From JBMNGN01 sp050949865 (GTDB lineage Bacteria > Bacillota > Syntrophomonadia > Syntrophomonadales > Syntrophomonadaceae), in NCBI GenBank assembly GCA_050949865.1, contig JBMNGN010000003.1, positions 191,342 to 255,341 on the forward strand: a DNA stretch of 64,000 nt, given 5' to 3'. The position numbers and the translations under genes are program-made. Under the pieces are notes generated by a model. The model ran no database searches. It was not told where the DNA came from and worked only from the letters and a program-made list of their open reading frames with translations. This document shows, piece after piece, positions 37,846 to 46,043 of the stretch; position 1 is the first letter of the stretch, and each line of letters begins with the position of its first letter.

Positions 37846-37943
37846 ATGCTCCGAGCCTGTTAACCTAATGTTGAAGAGCAATGGTTTCCAGGCCGATAGG
37901 GTACGCCCGGAAACAGGTGTGCCTCCCGTGCTGGAAAGGGGCT
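37846..37943 (+). promoter_or_regulatory. Moco/Tuco (molybdenum/tungsten cofactor) riboswitch, copy 1
   Basis: The segment closes with GCTCC (37849-37853 region) against GGGGC (near 37940) and contains GCCTG/CAGGC as a second stem. Its conserved core GGAAACAGGTGTGCCTCCC (37909-37927) and the trailing GGAAAGG match what I know of the Moco RNA motif. The same core recurs exactly in copy 2 at 45.9 kb, with compensating changes in the stems. A terminator follows at 37960. It controls the surface-protein operon starting at 38118. Identification is from memory of the motif, not a covariance search. Confidence 0.8.
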
Positions 37944-37959
37944 CTACCCGGGATGCTTA

Positions 37960-38000
37960 GATCCGGTTGGCTTCTTTCCGCCAGCCGGATCTTAATTTTT
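37960..38000 (+). terminator. Expression-platform terminator of riboswitch copy 1
   Basis: GATCCGGTTGGC (37960-37971) pairs with GCCAGCCGGATC (37980-37991) with one G-U pair, followed by TTAATTTTT. It lies between the aptamer and the first gene, as expected for transcriptional control. Confidence 0.88.
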
Positions 38001-38117
38001 GCCACGATAAGCGCTTTGGGGTAGATGCCTATCAGCTCTTACGGGTTTACAAACAACCAGGTATATGTAATCCGGTGAAAGTTTATCTTAGAACAATAGC
38101 TTAAGGGAGAGAAGGTA

Positions 38118-41100
38118 GTGAAAAGAGGCAGAACGGTTCTAGGAAGGTATGTTCAATTGCCGAAGTTCCTGGGAGTAATCTTGCTGGCGGTTATATTCAG
38201 CCTGCTCACGCCCCAGGCTGCTTATACCGCAGGAAGCAATATAACCATATCCGGGCCGGGATTGGAAAACCCTGATCCGGTGACTATTACCCAAGACCAG
38301 TTGCAGGGCAAAGAACCTTTAATATTACCTGACGGGACTACAGTTCAACAACACGATGAGTGGTACAGCACCATCAATACCTGGCCCACCAAGAGCTGGT
38401 ACAGGGGAAAAGGTATAAAATTAATGGACTTGCTTAATGTAGCAGGCGGCCTTAAACCGGAAGCTACACAGATCAGTTTCATTTCCAGCGATGGTTTCAA
38501 AGCTACTTTTACAGTACAAGAACTTATCAACGAACCCCGCTACCGTTTCCCCAACTTCATGGATACTGGCCTCCCCGGCCACCTTCCCGGTGATCCTTCG
38601 GAAGCAGTGCCGGTAGAACCTATGATTGCTCATCAAAGTATTTGTGCGCATGATATGGCAGATATTGAAGATATAGATAATTTTAGCCGCATGGACGCTA
38701 ACCTCCTGCTGTACGGGCAGCGGTCGGTTACCCAGCAGACCAATGCCAGGTTTGCCAAATACGTAACTGCTATCGAAGTTCTTACTGATCCTGTAGCTAA
38801 ATGGGATAACCCTACGGCAGATCCAGTTCCTGGAGAGGTAGCAGCGGGAACTATGGTCCAGCTTAAAAGCCCCTTTAATGACGAGGATAAGGTTCATTAC
38901 ACCCTTGATGGTAGTAATCCTACCATTCATAGTCCCATGTACAACTGGATTGCCAGCCGGTGGTGGGCATCACGTCCGGATGAGTTGGAGGAAATCAACC
39001 ATCCGATTGAGATTAATGAGAACACTACAATCAAGGCTTTTGTAACCGGTCCTGGCCGGGCCGACAGTGATATTGTCACCTTTGAGTACCGGGTTCCCTT
39101 TGCTATGAACCTGGACAATCCAACCAGAGCCATTGAGGACCAGGAATATCCAGGTTATAGTTTTACGGCAACCGGCGGGTTGAAACCATACAGTTTTGTG
39201 ATAAGCGAAGGAACCCTGCCGGAAGGTATGAGCTTAAATGGAGCAAGTTTGGAAGGAACTCCGGTGGAGAAAGGCATATTCACCTTTACTATAACGGTGA
39301 CCGATAGCGCAGAGCCTGCAAATACCGCCAGTCATCAATTTACTCTGGTGGTAGATGAAGCAGGCAGTGTACCATTGGACATTAATAAAGATAATCCGGT
39401 CAAGGCGGTTAAAAACGAAGTATACCCCGGTTATACCTTTCAGGCTATGGGCGGTATAAAGCCGTACAGCTTTACGCTAAGTGATGGAACCCTGCCGGAA
39501 GGTATGAGCTTAAATGGTGCAAATTTGGAAGGAATACCGATGGAGAGCGGCACATTTACCTTTACTATAACGGTTACCGATAGCACAGAGCCTGCAAAAA
39601 CCGTCAGTCATGAATTTACCCTGGTAGTAGACAATTCTCCCCCGGTATTGGTACCCGATACTACTGATAACCATACCGGTATGCCGATAGAATTGACCTT
39701 TATTGATGATCAAGCCTGGCGCGAGGCTATTACGGATGTAAAGATCAACCAAACTTCCATTACAGGCAGGTACAGCGTTGCCGCGGGAGTAATTACCATA
39801 AATGCTGGAGTTTTTAGGGCTGCCGGCAACTATACCATAGAAATTGTCGCAGACGGGTATATTAATGCTACTGTGATTCAGGTGATAACAGGCAGCGAGA
39901 TACCGCCGGAAGAAGAGATTGTATTAACCATCAGAGGTGATGGGGTTACGGGGATTAAGGAGTACACCCAATCTCAGTTGGAAGCTATGGACCAGTACCA
40001 GTATGTGTACAGCTGTATTAATACCTGGCCTACCAAAAAGTGGTACGTAGGGAAGGGGGTTCTCCTAAACGAATTGCTGGATTCAGCGGGAATGAAGGGG
40101 AATGCCCGGCAAGTCAAGTTTATTGCCAGCGATGGCTATTATATGACTTTGACAGTTGACGAATTGTTATACGATAAGCGTTACCGTTTTCCCAACTTCA
40201 AGAGTGGCGGCAGTGATGCTGATGGGCATATTCCAGGCTCCTCATCGGGTGCCCAAGAGGTTGGGACCATTCTGGCCCTGGTTAGTGCCGAGGGTACGGA
40301 TAACCCATCATATATGAATGATATGAACGCATTGCTGCTGATGTTGGGGCAACGTGCAGTTACGGAGCAAACCGGCCCCCTATTCGTAAAAAATATAAAT
40401 GAAATTGAGGTGCTTACCTATGCACCGGGAAAATGGGATGAACCGACGGCAGAACCCGCCGGAGGACTGGTTAAAGCGGGAACCAAGGTTGTTTTACATG
40501 GTCCCGGCGATGATATTGATAAGGTTTACTATACCACTGACGGCAGTCTACCAGACCTGAACAGTCCCATGTATAACTGGATTGCCCGACGGTGGTGGGC
40601 AGCACGGGGAGCAAAAACCGTCGCTGAGGTTAACCGTCCTGTGGAAATTAACGAAGATACCATCATCAAGGCTGTCACCATTGGACCCGGCAAAATGGAC
40701 AGTGATATCGTTGAATTTATTTATACAGTTATCAAAGAGGAGATTAGTACCAAAGAACAGATTAAACCCAGTGAGGGAGGGACGGTAAAACTCGGGGACG
40801 AGGCTATCCTTGAAATACCAGCCGGTGCCCTGGATGGAACAAACCCGGTGGAAATCAATATTGAGCAGGTAACAAAGCATCCTAGTGCACCTTCAGGTCT
40901 TGAAATTGTCAGCGGGGTATATGATTTTAGTATAGTTGGTGAAGACCATTACAGTTTTAAACAGGCTGTCACCATCCGGCTCCGTTTCAATCCTGAAAAA
41001 GTGGGTCCTGGCCAGATTCCGGCTGTTTACTACTATGATGAGGCCGAAGAGAAGTGGATCAATATCGGTGGAGAAATATCCGGTGATTTTATAACCATCC

Positions 41101-41678
41101 AGGTAGACCATTTTACCAAATTTGCGGTTATGGTAGCAACAGGCAGCGTAGAATCCGGCTTGACTGATATAGCCGGGCACTGGGCAGAAGATAGCATTGA
41201 GAAACTAATAGCCATGGGGGCGGTTAATGGTTATCCTGACGGTACCTTCAAACCTGACCATAATATTACCAGGGCTGAATTTGTAACTATACTGGTTAAG
41301 GTACTTGCCCTTGAGCCCCAGAACGGCCAGATCTTTGCCGATACTGCCGGGCATTGGGCTCGGGATGCTCTAGCGACTGCAGAGTATTATGGTATTGTCA
41401 AGGGTTATGATGAGAATACATTTGGACCAGATGATTTTGTTACCCGGGAGCAGATGGCTGCCATAGTTATAAATGCGACGGATCTGGAGCGGGTAAATGA
41501 AGAAACTTCATTTGAAGACAGTCACCTAGTATCCGAATGGGCCAGAGAAGCGGTAGCCACAGCGGTAAAGCATGGGATTATTAACGGGTTTCCCGATAAT
41601 ACCCTGCGTCCACTGAGCAATGCCACTAGAGCAGAGGCAGTTACGGTTATTGTAAAGGTATTAAACTTGCTTGAATAA
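38118..41678 (+). CDS. Secreted SLH protein with two sulfite-oxidase-like domains
   Basis: The 1186-residue protein is probably anchored to the cell wall. Order by approximate residue: signal peptide 1-38; sulfite-oxidase-like (molybdopterin-binding-like) domain I 40-225 with YSTINTWPTKSWYRGKG (Thr85 where the cofactor Cys would be); chitobiase-type module (VHYTLDGSNPTIHSPMYNWIASRWW) 230-325; two putative Ig modules 328-510 that repeat each other almost word for word; a HID/DUF1533-like module 512-595; sulfite-oxidase-like domain II 600-775 with YSCINTWPTKKWY (Cys633 present); a second chitobiase-type module; ZU5 875-1005; three SLH domains 1010-1186. Start is GTG 38118 with GGGAGAG upstream. 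It is the first gene behind riboswitch copy 1. Enzymatic activity is unproven; a ligand-binding role is as likely. Confidence 0.88.
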   Translation: MKRGRTVLGRYVQLPKFLGVILLAVIFSLLTPQAAYTAGSNITISGPGLENPDPVTITQDQLQGKEPLILPDGTTVQQHDEWYSTINTWPTKSWYRGKGIKLMDLLNVAGGLKPEATQISFISSDGFKATFTVQELINEPRYRFPNFMDTGLPGHLPGDPSEAVPVEPMIAHQSICAHDMADIEDIDNFSRMDANLLLYGQRSVTQQTNARFAKYVTAIEVLTDPVAKWDNPTADPVPGEVAAGTMVQLKSPFNDEDKVHYTLDGSNPTIHSPMYNWIASRWWASRPDELEEINHPIEINENTTIKAFVTGPGRADSDIVTFEYRVPFAMNLDNPTRAIEDQEYPGYSFTATGGLKPYSFVISEGTLPEGMSLNGASLEGTPVEKGIFTFTITVTDSAEPANTASHQFTLVVDEAGSVPLDINKDNPVKAVKNEVYPGYTFQAMGGIKPYSFTLSDGTLPEGMSLNGANLEGIPMESGTFTFTITVTDSTEPAKTVSHEFTLVVDNSPPVLVPDTTDNHTGMPIELTFIDDQAWREAITDVKINQTSITGRYSVAAGVITINAGVFRAAGNYTIEIVADGYINATVIQVITGSEIPPEEEIVLTIRGDGVTGIKEYTQSQLEAMDQYQYVYSCINTWPTKKWYVGKGVLLNELLDSAGMKGNARQVKFIASDGYYMTLTVDELLYDKRYRFPNFKSGGSDADGHIPGSSSGAQEVGTILALVSAEGTDNPSYMNDMNALLLMLGQRAVTEQTGPLFVKNINEIEVLTYAPGKWDEPTAEPAGGLVKAGTKVVLHGPGDDIDKVYYTTDGSLPDLNSPMYNWIARRWWAARGAKTVAEVNRPVEINEDTIIKAVTIGPGKMDSDIVEFIYTVIKEEISTKEQIKPSEGGTVKLGDEAILEIPAGALDGTNPVEINIEQVTKHPSAPSGLEIVSGVYDFSIVGEDHYSFKQAVTIRLRFNPEKVGPGQIPAVYYYDEAEEKWINIGGEISGDFITIQVDHFTKFAVMVATGSVESGLTDIAGHWAEDSIEKLIAMGAVNGYPDGTFKPDHNITRAEFVTILVKVLALEPQNGQIFADTAGHWARDALATAEYYGIVKGYDENTFGPDDFVTREQMAAIVINATDLERVNEETSFEDSHLVSEWAREAVATAVKHGIINGFPDNTLRPLSNATRAEAVTVIVKVLNLLE

Positions 41679-41760
41679 CAGGTTTTCCTTTAATAAATTA
41701 TTTGGGGTACAGAATTTTCACCGGAATTTGGATAAGGTTTCCGATGAAAAAGGGGAGAGT

Positions 41761-43413
41761 ATGAGAAAATTTGTTGATTTCCAATTAACAGAGTTTTTCC
41801 CTAAGCTTTTTATACTGCTTATACTAACCGCGGTTTTTAATAGTCTGGTGGCAGGGGAGCCGGCTTTAGCTGAATCCCCGACAACCATTGAGATAACCGG
41901 GGAGGGAGTATCCAACCCTTTAACCCTAACCCTGGCTGAATTAGAAGCAATGGAGCAGTACGAGCATGTTTACAGCACCATAAATACATGGCCCACCAAG
42001 CGGTGGTATGCGGCAAGAGGGGTTAAACTTAGAGAATTGCTGTCCCTGGCAGGAATTAAAGAGGAAGCCACCTTGATTCGGTTTGTATCCAGCGATGGCT
42101 ATGATGTCACCCTTACCCTGAAAGAATTGCTAAAGGATAAGCGCTACTATTTCCCAGGGTTAAAGGAGAATCACCCCAGCGATGGGAGTATCGCCGGATC
42201 CCCGGAGGGTGCACAAGAGGTTGAACCTATTCTGGCTTTGGTCAGTGCCGAAGGCAGCGATGATCTAACCACGATGAATGACCGGGATGCCCTTCTTTTT
42301 ATATTGGGACAGCGGGCGGTAACTGAGCAGACCAACAATCTGTTTTTAAAGTATGTAATCCGGATTGAAGTGCTGACTGCTACTCCTGAAAAATGGGACA
42401 CTCCTAAGGCAAATATCCCCAGTGGTACAGTTGTACCGGCAGGGACGAAAATCGAGTTGAGCAATAAGCATAACAATGAGGACAAGATTTATTACACCAC
42501 TGATGGCAGTACCCCCACAATAAACAGCCCGATGTTCAATTGGAGCGCCAGCCGCTGGTGGGATCAGCGGGACGATGTAAAGGCGGTCAATAAGGCAATT
42601 GAGGTTAATAAAGATACGGTCATTAAAATGATCACCATCGGTCCGGGCAAAGAGGACAGCGATGTGGTAACATTTACCTTTACGGCTGATCTTACCGGAA
42701 AAGCGGTAGATCCCACCAAGGTCCCAGGCGGGCCGCCTACTGGGGTAACCCTTGATCAGAATACCATTAGACGTCCAGTTGGCAGCACTTTTAAGCTAAC
42801 GGCAGATATAGCCCCTTTTAATGCCACTGATAAGGATGTAACCTGGAGTTCCAGTGATACCAGGATAGCTACAGTCGACAACCATGGACTGGTAACTGTG
42901 GTTGGCCCAGGGACAGCTATAATTACCGTAAAGACGGTAGTTGGCGGTCATACGGATGTCTGTATAGTCAACGGTCCGGATGAAGCGGAGAACAACCAAA
43001 ATGATGATCCAGTGGCTGTTGATCCTGCGGATAACGAAATGCCGGAGTCTATACCGGAGCCGCCGGTACCTGAAACTGAACCGCAGGATCTGGTGAAGGA
43101 CCTGGAAAACAACACAGGTTCAGCTGTTTCCGGTGTGATTCCCGAGGTTCCAGAAGAATCCCAAATTCCGGAAGATAAGGCCCAATTCCTGATAGAAAAG
43201 GATGCCCTGAGTATAGATACTGCGGCTGATATTGCCTTGCCAGAGCCTGGTATCCAGAACAGTCAGGTATTCGAAGTGTCAGCAGCAGATACGGTACCTC
43301 TACCTTTAAAGGAAAAACGGAATTGGGTGAACGTTTGTACCTCGGGGTCATTTTTCTTATTATTGTTTTCCGGAGCCGGCAGAAGATATGCAGAATATAA
43401 AAAGGAGAGATAG
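41761..43413 (+). CDS. Membrane-anchored surface protein, sulfite-oxidase-like and Ig-like domains
   Basis: The 550-residue product has a signal peptide (residues 1-38), a sulfite-oxidase-like domain (about 40-220) with YSTINTWPTKRWY (Thr73 in the cofactor-Cys position), a chitobiase-type module (IYYTTDGSTPTINSPMFNWSASRWW), a Big_2 Ig-like domain (VTWSSSDTRIATVDNHGLVTVVGPG), a Pro/Glu-rich spacer and a C-terminal hydrophobic helix with RRYAEYKKER behind it, a likely membrane anchor. An upstream TTG at 41671 keeps the frame open, but GGGGAGAGT before ATG 41761 and the signal peptide support the later start. The ExbB-like gene starts 5 bases behind it. Confidence 0.87.
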   Translation: MRKFVDFQLTEFFPKLFILLILTAVFNSLVAGEPALAESPTTIEITGEGVSNPLTLTLAELEAMEQYEHVYSTINTWPTKRWYAARGVKLRELLSLAGIKEEATLIRFVSSDGYDVTLTLKELLKDKRYYFPGLKENHPSDGSIAGSPEGAQEVEPILALVSAEGSDDLTTMNDRDALLFILGQRAVTEQTNNLFLKYVIRIEVLTATPEKWDTPKANIPSGTVVPAGTKIELSNKHNNEDKIYYTTDGSTPTINSPMFNWSASRWWDQRDDVKAVNKAIEVNKDTVIKMITIGPGKEDSDVVTFTFTADLTGKAVDPTKVPGGPPTGVTLDQNTIRRPVGSTFKLTADIAPFNATDKDVTWSSSDTRIATVDNHGLVTVVGPGTAIITVKTVVGGHTDVCIVNGPDEAENNQNDDPVAVDPADNEMPESIPEPPVPETEPQDLVKDLENNTGSAVSGVIPEVPEESQIPEDKAQFLIEKDALSIDTAADIALPEPGIQNSQVFEVSAADTVPLPLKEKRNWVNVCTSGSFFLLLFSGAGRRYAEYKKER

Positions 43414-43418
43414 GATAA

Positions 43419-44099
43419 GTGGCAGAAACCGTTTTGACACCATTGAAAGAAATGATGCATGCCGTTTCCTCCGGGTTGCTTATGCCTACCATTACTGTCT
43501 TGTTATTGCTGCTTGGATTATCCGTAGTAGAACTAGGCGGTCTTCTGGTTGAAGCATTTGCTGAACGGCGAAAAATGAAGGTTAATGTACCAGAATTAAT
43601 TGCAAGTTTCCAGGATAAGCAAATAGAAGAGATTATATCGAAGATTGAAGACAGCCACCTGTTTAACCGTCAGAAATCCGTTATTAATCAGTTAATAAAA
43701 CATAGAGATCTCCCTGTTGCCTCCCTCCAGGCATTAGCGCGAAGATTGCTGGCTAATGAAGAACTGTATTATGTCCGAATCACCAACCGTACGGATCTGG
43801 TAACGCGCTTGGGACCCATGTTGGGATTGATGGCCACGTTAATTCCATTGGGACCAGGCTTGATCGCCCTTAGCCAGGGAGACACCAAGACGCTGGCAGA
43901 TTCGCTGCTGACTGCATTTGATGCTACGGTAACCGGCCTGGCAGCAGGGGGCATTGCTTTTGCCATTTCCCGGCTGCGGAAGAGATGGTATGAGGATTAT
44001 TTAAGTTCACTGGAGGCGATAATGGAGAGCTTGATGGAGGTGTTTGCCTGTGGACAGAGGTTTGAGGAGAAAAAAGCGCTGGCAGCACGAAGAGGATAA
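43419..44099 (+). CDS. MotA/TolQ/ExbB-family proton-channel protein
   Basis: The 226-residue membrane protein has an N-terminal span (LLMPTITVLLLLLGLSVVELGGLLVEAF), a cytoplasmic helical section, and two C-terminal spans with LVTRLGPMLGLMATLIPLGPGL and LLTAFDATVTGLAAGGIAFAISRLRKRW, the TolQ/ExbB channel signature. Such proteins convert proton or sodium flow into mechanical work. Start is GTG 43419 behind AAAGGAGAG. Partner is the DUF2149 gene that overlaps its end. In a cell without an outer membrane, the client is presumably one of the surface proteins around it; this is inference. Confidence 0.85.
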   Translation: MAETVLTPLKEMMHAVSSGLLMPTITVLLLLLGLSVVELGGLLVEAFAERRKMKVNVPELIASFQDKQIEEIISKIEDSHLFNRQKSVINQLIKHRDLPVASLQALARRLLANEELYYVRITNRTDLVTRLGPMLGLMATLIPLGPGLIALSQGDTKTLADSLLTAFDATVTGLAAGGIAFAISRLRKRWYEDYLSSLEAIMESLMEVFACGQRFEEKKALAARRG

Positions 44100-44361
44100 C
44101 CCCCTGGAAGGGGCTATCAATATTGTAGATGCCATGCTGGTTTTTGCCTGCGGGTTGATGCTGGCGCTGGCCATTAACTGGAATGTGGATCTGGGCCTGG
44201 GACAACGAATTAACCTGGAACAGGGAGAAGAAGTGACTGATACCCCCCAAATACGTGATGACCTGATTAAAACCCAGGGGGAAGGCAAGCTTTACCAACG
44301 GATGGGTACAGTTTATAAAGACCCTGTAACCGGGCAGCTGTTTATGTTAACCAATGAATAG
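44050..44361 (+). CDS. DUF2149 protein, probable ExbD/MotB-like partner
   Basis: The 103-residue protein has one N-terminal membrane span (AINIVDAMLVFACGLMLALAINW) after the family start EDNPLEGA and ends YKDPVTGQLFMLT. DUF2149 genes pair with ExbB-like genes in methanogens and some clostridia; an ExbD-like role fits size and topology but is inferred. The conserved pore Asp (NIVDAMLVF) is in the position of the ExbD/MotB aspartate. GGAGG at 44036-44040 favours GTG 44050 over TTG 44044. It overlaps the upstream gene by 50 bases. Confidence 0.8.
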   Translation: MDRGLRRKKRWQHEEDNPLEGAINIVDAMLVFACGLMLALAINWNVDLGLGQRINLEQGEEVTDTPQIRDDLIKTQGEGKLYQRMGTVYKDPVTGQLFMLTNE

Positions 44362-44420
44362 TTCGTAAACGGCTAGCTGAGCTGAAAAGTTTTAGGCTGT
44401 TAGAGAGGAGGCTTAATGCT

Positions 44421-45794
44421 ATGCAAAAGGAAAACAAGAAATGGCTCCACAAATCTGTAGTATTTGTACTGAGCATAGTGCTGCTGGCAGGTTTATTTAG
44501 TCTAACGTATTCTTCAGCGGCAGGAGCGGCATCGGAATGGCTGGAGATCACCGGGGATGGGGTAACCAAACCAGTAACTTATACCCTGGAAGAACTTGAA
44601 GCCATGGAACAACACCAGTATGTATACAGTTGCATCAACACCTGGCCCACTAAAAAATGGTATGTGGGGAAAGGGGTCAAGCTGCGCACCCTGCTCGATA
44701 AGGCAGGGATGACTGATGAGGCTACCTTGATTAGATTCACCTCCGCCGATAGTTATACCGTGACCCTTACAGTGAAGGAGTTGTTCGAAGACAAGCGGTA
44801 CAGGTTCCCCAATTTTAAATCTGGCGGTGATGGTGACGGACATCTGCCCGGTGATCCCTCGGGCAAGGTGGAGGTTGAGCCGATAGTAGGTCTGATAAGT
44901 GTAGAAGGCAGTGACAATCCTAAATATATGAATGATTTGAACTCATTGCTGTTAATGCTGGGGCAGCGAACAGTTACAGAGCAAACCGGCAATTTGTTTG
45001 TTAAATATTTGAATAAAATTGAAGTCCTGACAGAAGAACCGGAGAAATGGGATGCTCCCCAGGCCAATCCGGATAGTGGAGTGGTTCCCCCGGGAACCAT
45101 GGTGACCTTAAGCAACCTACATAATGATGATGACAAGATATACTATACCACCGATGGCAGCACCCCAACTATGGATAGCCCAATGTACAACTGGATTGCC
45201 AGCCGGTGGTGGTCGGCCCGGGCCGATGTTTTAGGCACCATCAATCATCCTATAGGTCCCATCAACGAAGATACTATTATTAAGGCTGTTACTATCGGTC
45301 CCGGTAAGTTGGATAGTGATATAGTTACTTTTAGCTATCAGGTCGCCGGGACAGATAACCCTGCCGACGAAAGCGATCCAAAAGGGGACGATGCTCCTCC
45401 TCCGAATAGTTCAGAGACGGTTATCATACTTACTATTGGTGTGGAGGAAGCCAGCGTAAATGGTGTATCCTTGGTCCTGGATGCTGCACCTTACATAAAC
45501 CCGGAGGTGGACCGGACCTTGGTTCCAGTCCGTTTTATCAGCGAAGCTTTGGATGCCGGAGTTGCCTGGGATCCTGAGAAAATGCAGGTAGTAATAAATG
45601 ACGGTGAAAAGGAAATAGTGCTAACCATAGGTTCACTTGATGTGCAGATCGACGGAGAAATTCAGGTCATTGACTGTGCTCCGGCAATTCAACCGCCCGG
45701 CCGCACCTTTGTACCCTTGAGGTTTATAATGGAGGCCATGGAAGCGGAGGTAGAATATGATTACAGCACTGGTCAAGTAATAATAACCCGCTAA
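44421..45794 (+). CDS. Secreted sulfite-oxidase-like protein with copper-amine-oxidase-N domain
   Basis: The 457-residue product has a signal peptide (1-35), a sulfite-oxidase-like domain (about 37-215) with YSCINTWPTKKWYVGKG (Cys71 present at the cofactor position), a chitobiase-type module (IYYTTDGSTPTMDSPMYNWIASRWW) and a C-terminal copper-amine-oxidase N-terminal-like domain (two halves, LVPVRFISEALDAGVAWD and FVPLRFIMEAMEAEVEYD), a common wall-associated module in clostridia. GAGAGGAGG precedes ATG 44421. It closes the first riboswitch-led gene run; riboswitch copy 2 starts about 20 bases behind its stop. Confidence 0.87.
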   Translation: MQKENKKWLHKSVVFVLSIVLLAGLFSLTYSSAAGAASEWLEITGDGVTKPVTYTLEELEAMEQHQYVYSCINTWPTKKWYVGKGVKLRTLLDKAGMTDEATLIRFTSADSYTVTLTVKELFEDKRYRFPNFKSGGDGDGHLPGDPSGKVEVEPIVGLISVEGSDNPKYMNDLNSLLLMLGQRTVTEQTGNLFVKYLNKIEVLTEEPEKWDAPQANPDSGVVPPGTMVTLSNLHNDDDKIYYTTDGSTPTMDSPMYNWIASRWWSARADVLGTINHPIGPINEDTIIKAVTIGPGKLDSDIVTFSYQVAGTDNPADESDPKGDDAPPPNSSETVIILTIGVEEASVNGVSLVLDAAPYINPEVDRTLVPVRFISEALDAGVAWDPEKMQVVINDGEKEIVLTIGSLDVQIDGEIQVIDCAPAIQPPGRTFVPLRFIMEAMEAEVEYDYSTGQVIITR

Positions 45795-45813
45795 ATAATA
45801 ATTACATTATTAC

Positions 45814-45911
45814 GTATGCTCCGGGCTTGAGATGCCTAAAGCTGCAGCTATGGTTCTCAGGCCGGCAGGGTACACTCGGAAACAGGTGTGCCTCCCAGGG
45901 CGGAAAGGAGC
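45814..45911 (+). promoter_or_regulatory. Moco/Tuco riboswitch, copy 2
   Basis: GCTCC (about 45818-45822) pairs perfectly with GGAGC (about 45907-45911); an 8-bp second stem GCTTGAGA/TCTCAGGC replaces the shorter one of copy 1, a compensatory change. The core GGAAACAGGTGTGCCTCCC (45879-45897) and GGAAAGG are identical to copy 1. It precedes the giant surface-protein gene. No separate promoter is evident, so it may act as an internal attenuator on read-through from the first gene run. Confidence 0.8.
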
Positions 45912-45930
45912 CAAAGCTTATGGATACTAA

Positions 45931-45972
45931 GGATCCGTTTGGCTTCTGTTGCTAATCGGGTCCTTTAACTAT
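45931..45972 (+). terminator. Expression-platform terminator of riboswitch copy 2
   Basis: GGATCCGTTTGGC (45931-45943) pairs with GCTAATCGGGTCC (45951-45963) at 12 of 13 positions, followed by a weak TTTAACTATTTTA tail. Confidence 0.7.
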
Positions 45973-46043
45973 TTTATGACAGGGGGTGGAAAGGTATTAA
46001 GTATTTGCGGCAATAAGGAGAAATTGCGAAAGGAGAGGAGAAA

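Noticed and set aside
43290..43413. Sortase (LPXTG-type) anchor at the end of the 41761 protein
   Set aside because: The sequence before the hydrophobic helix reads PLPLKEKRN, not LPxTG or a near variant; a plain membrane anchor fits.
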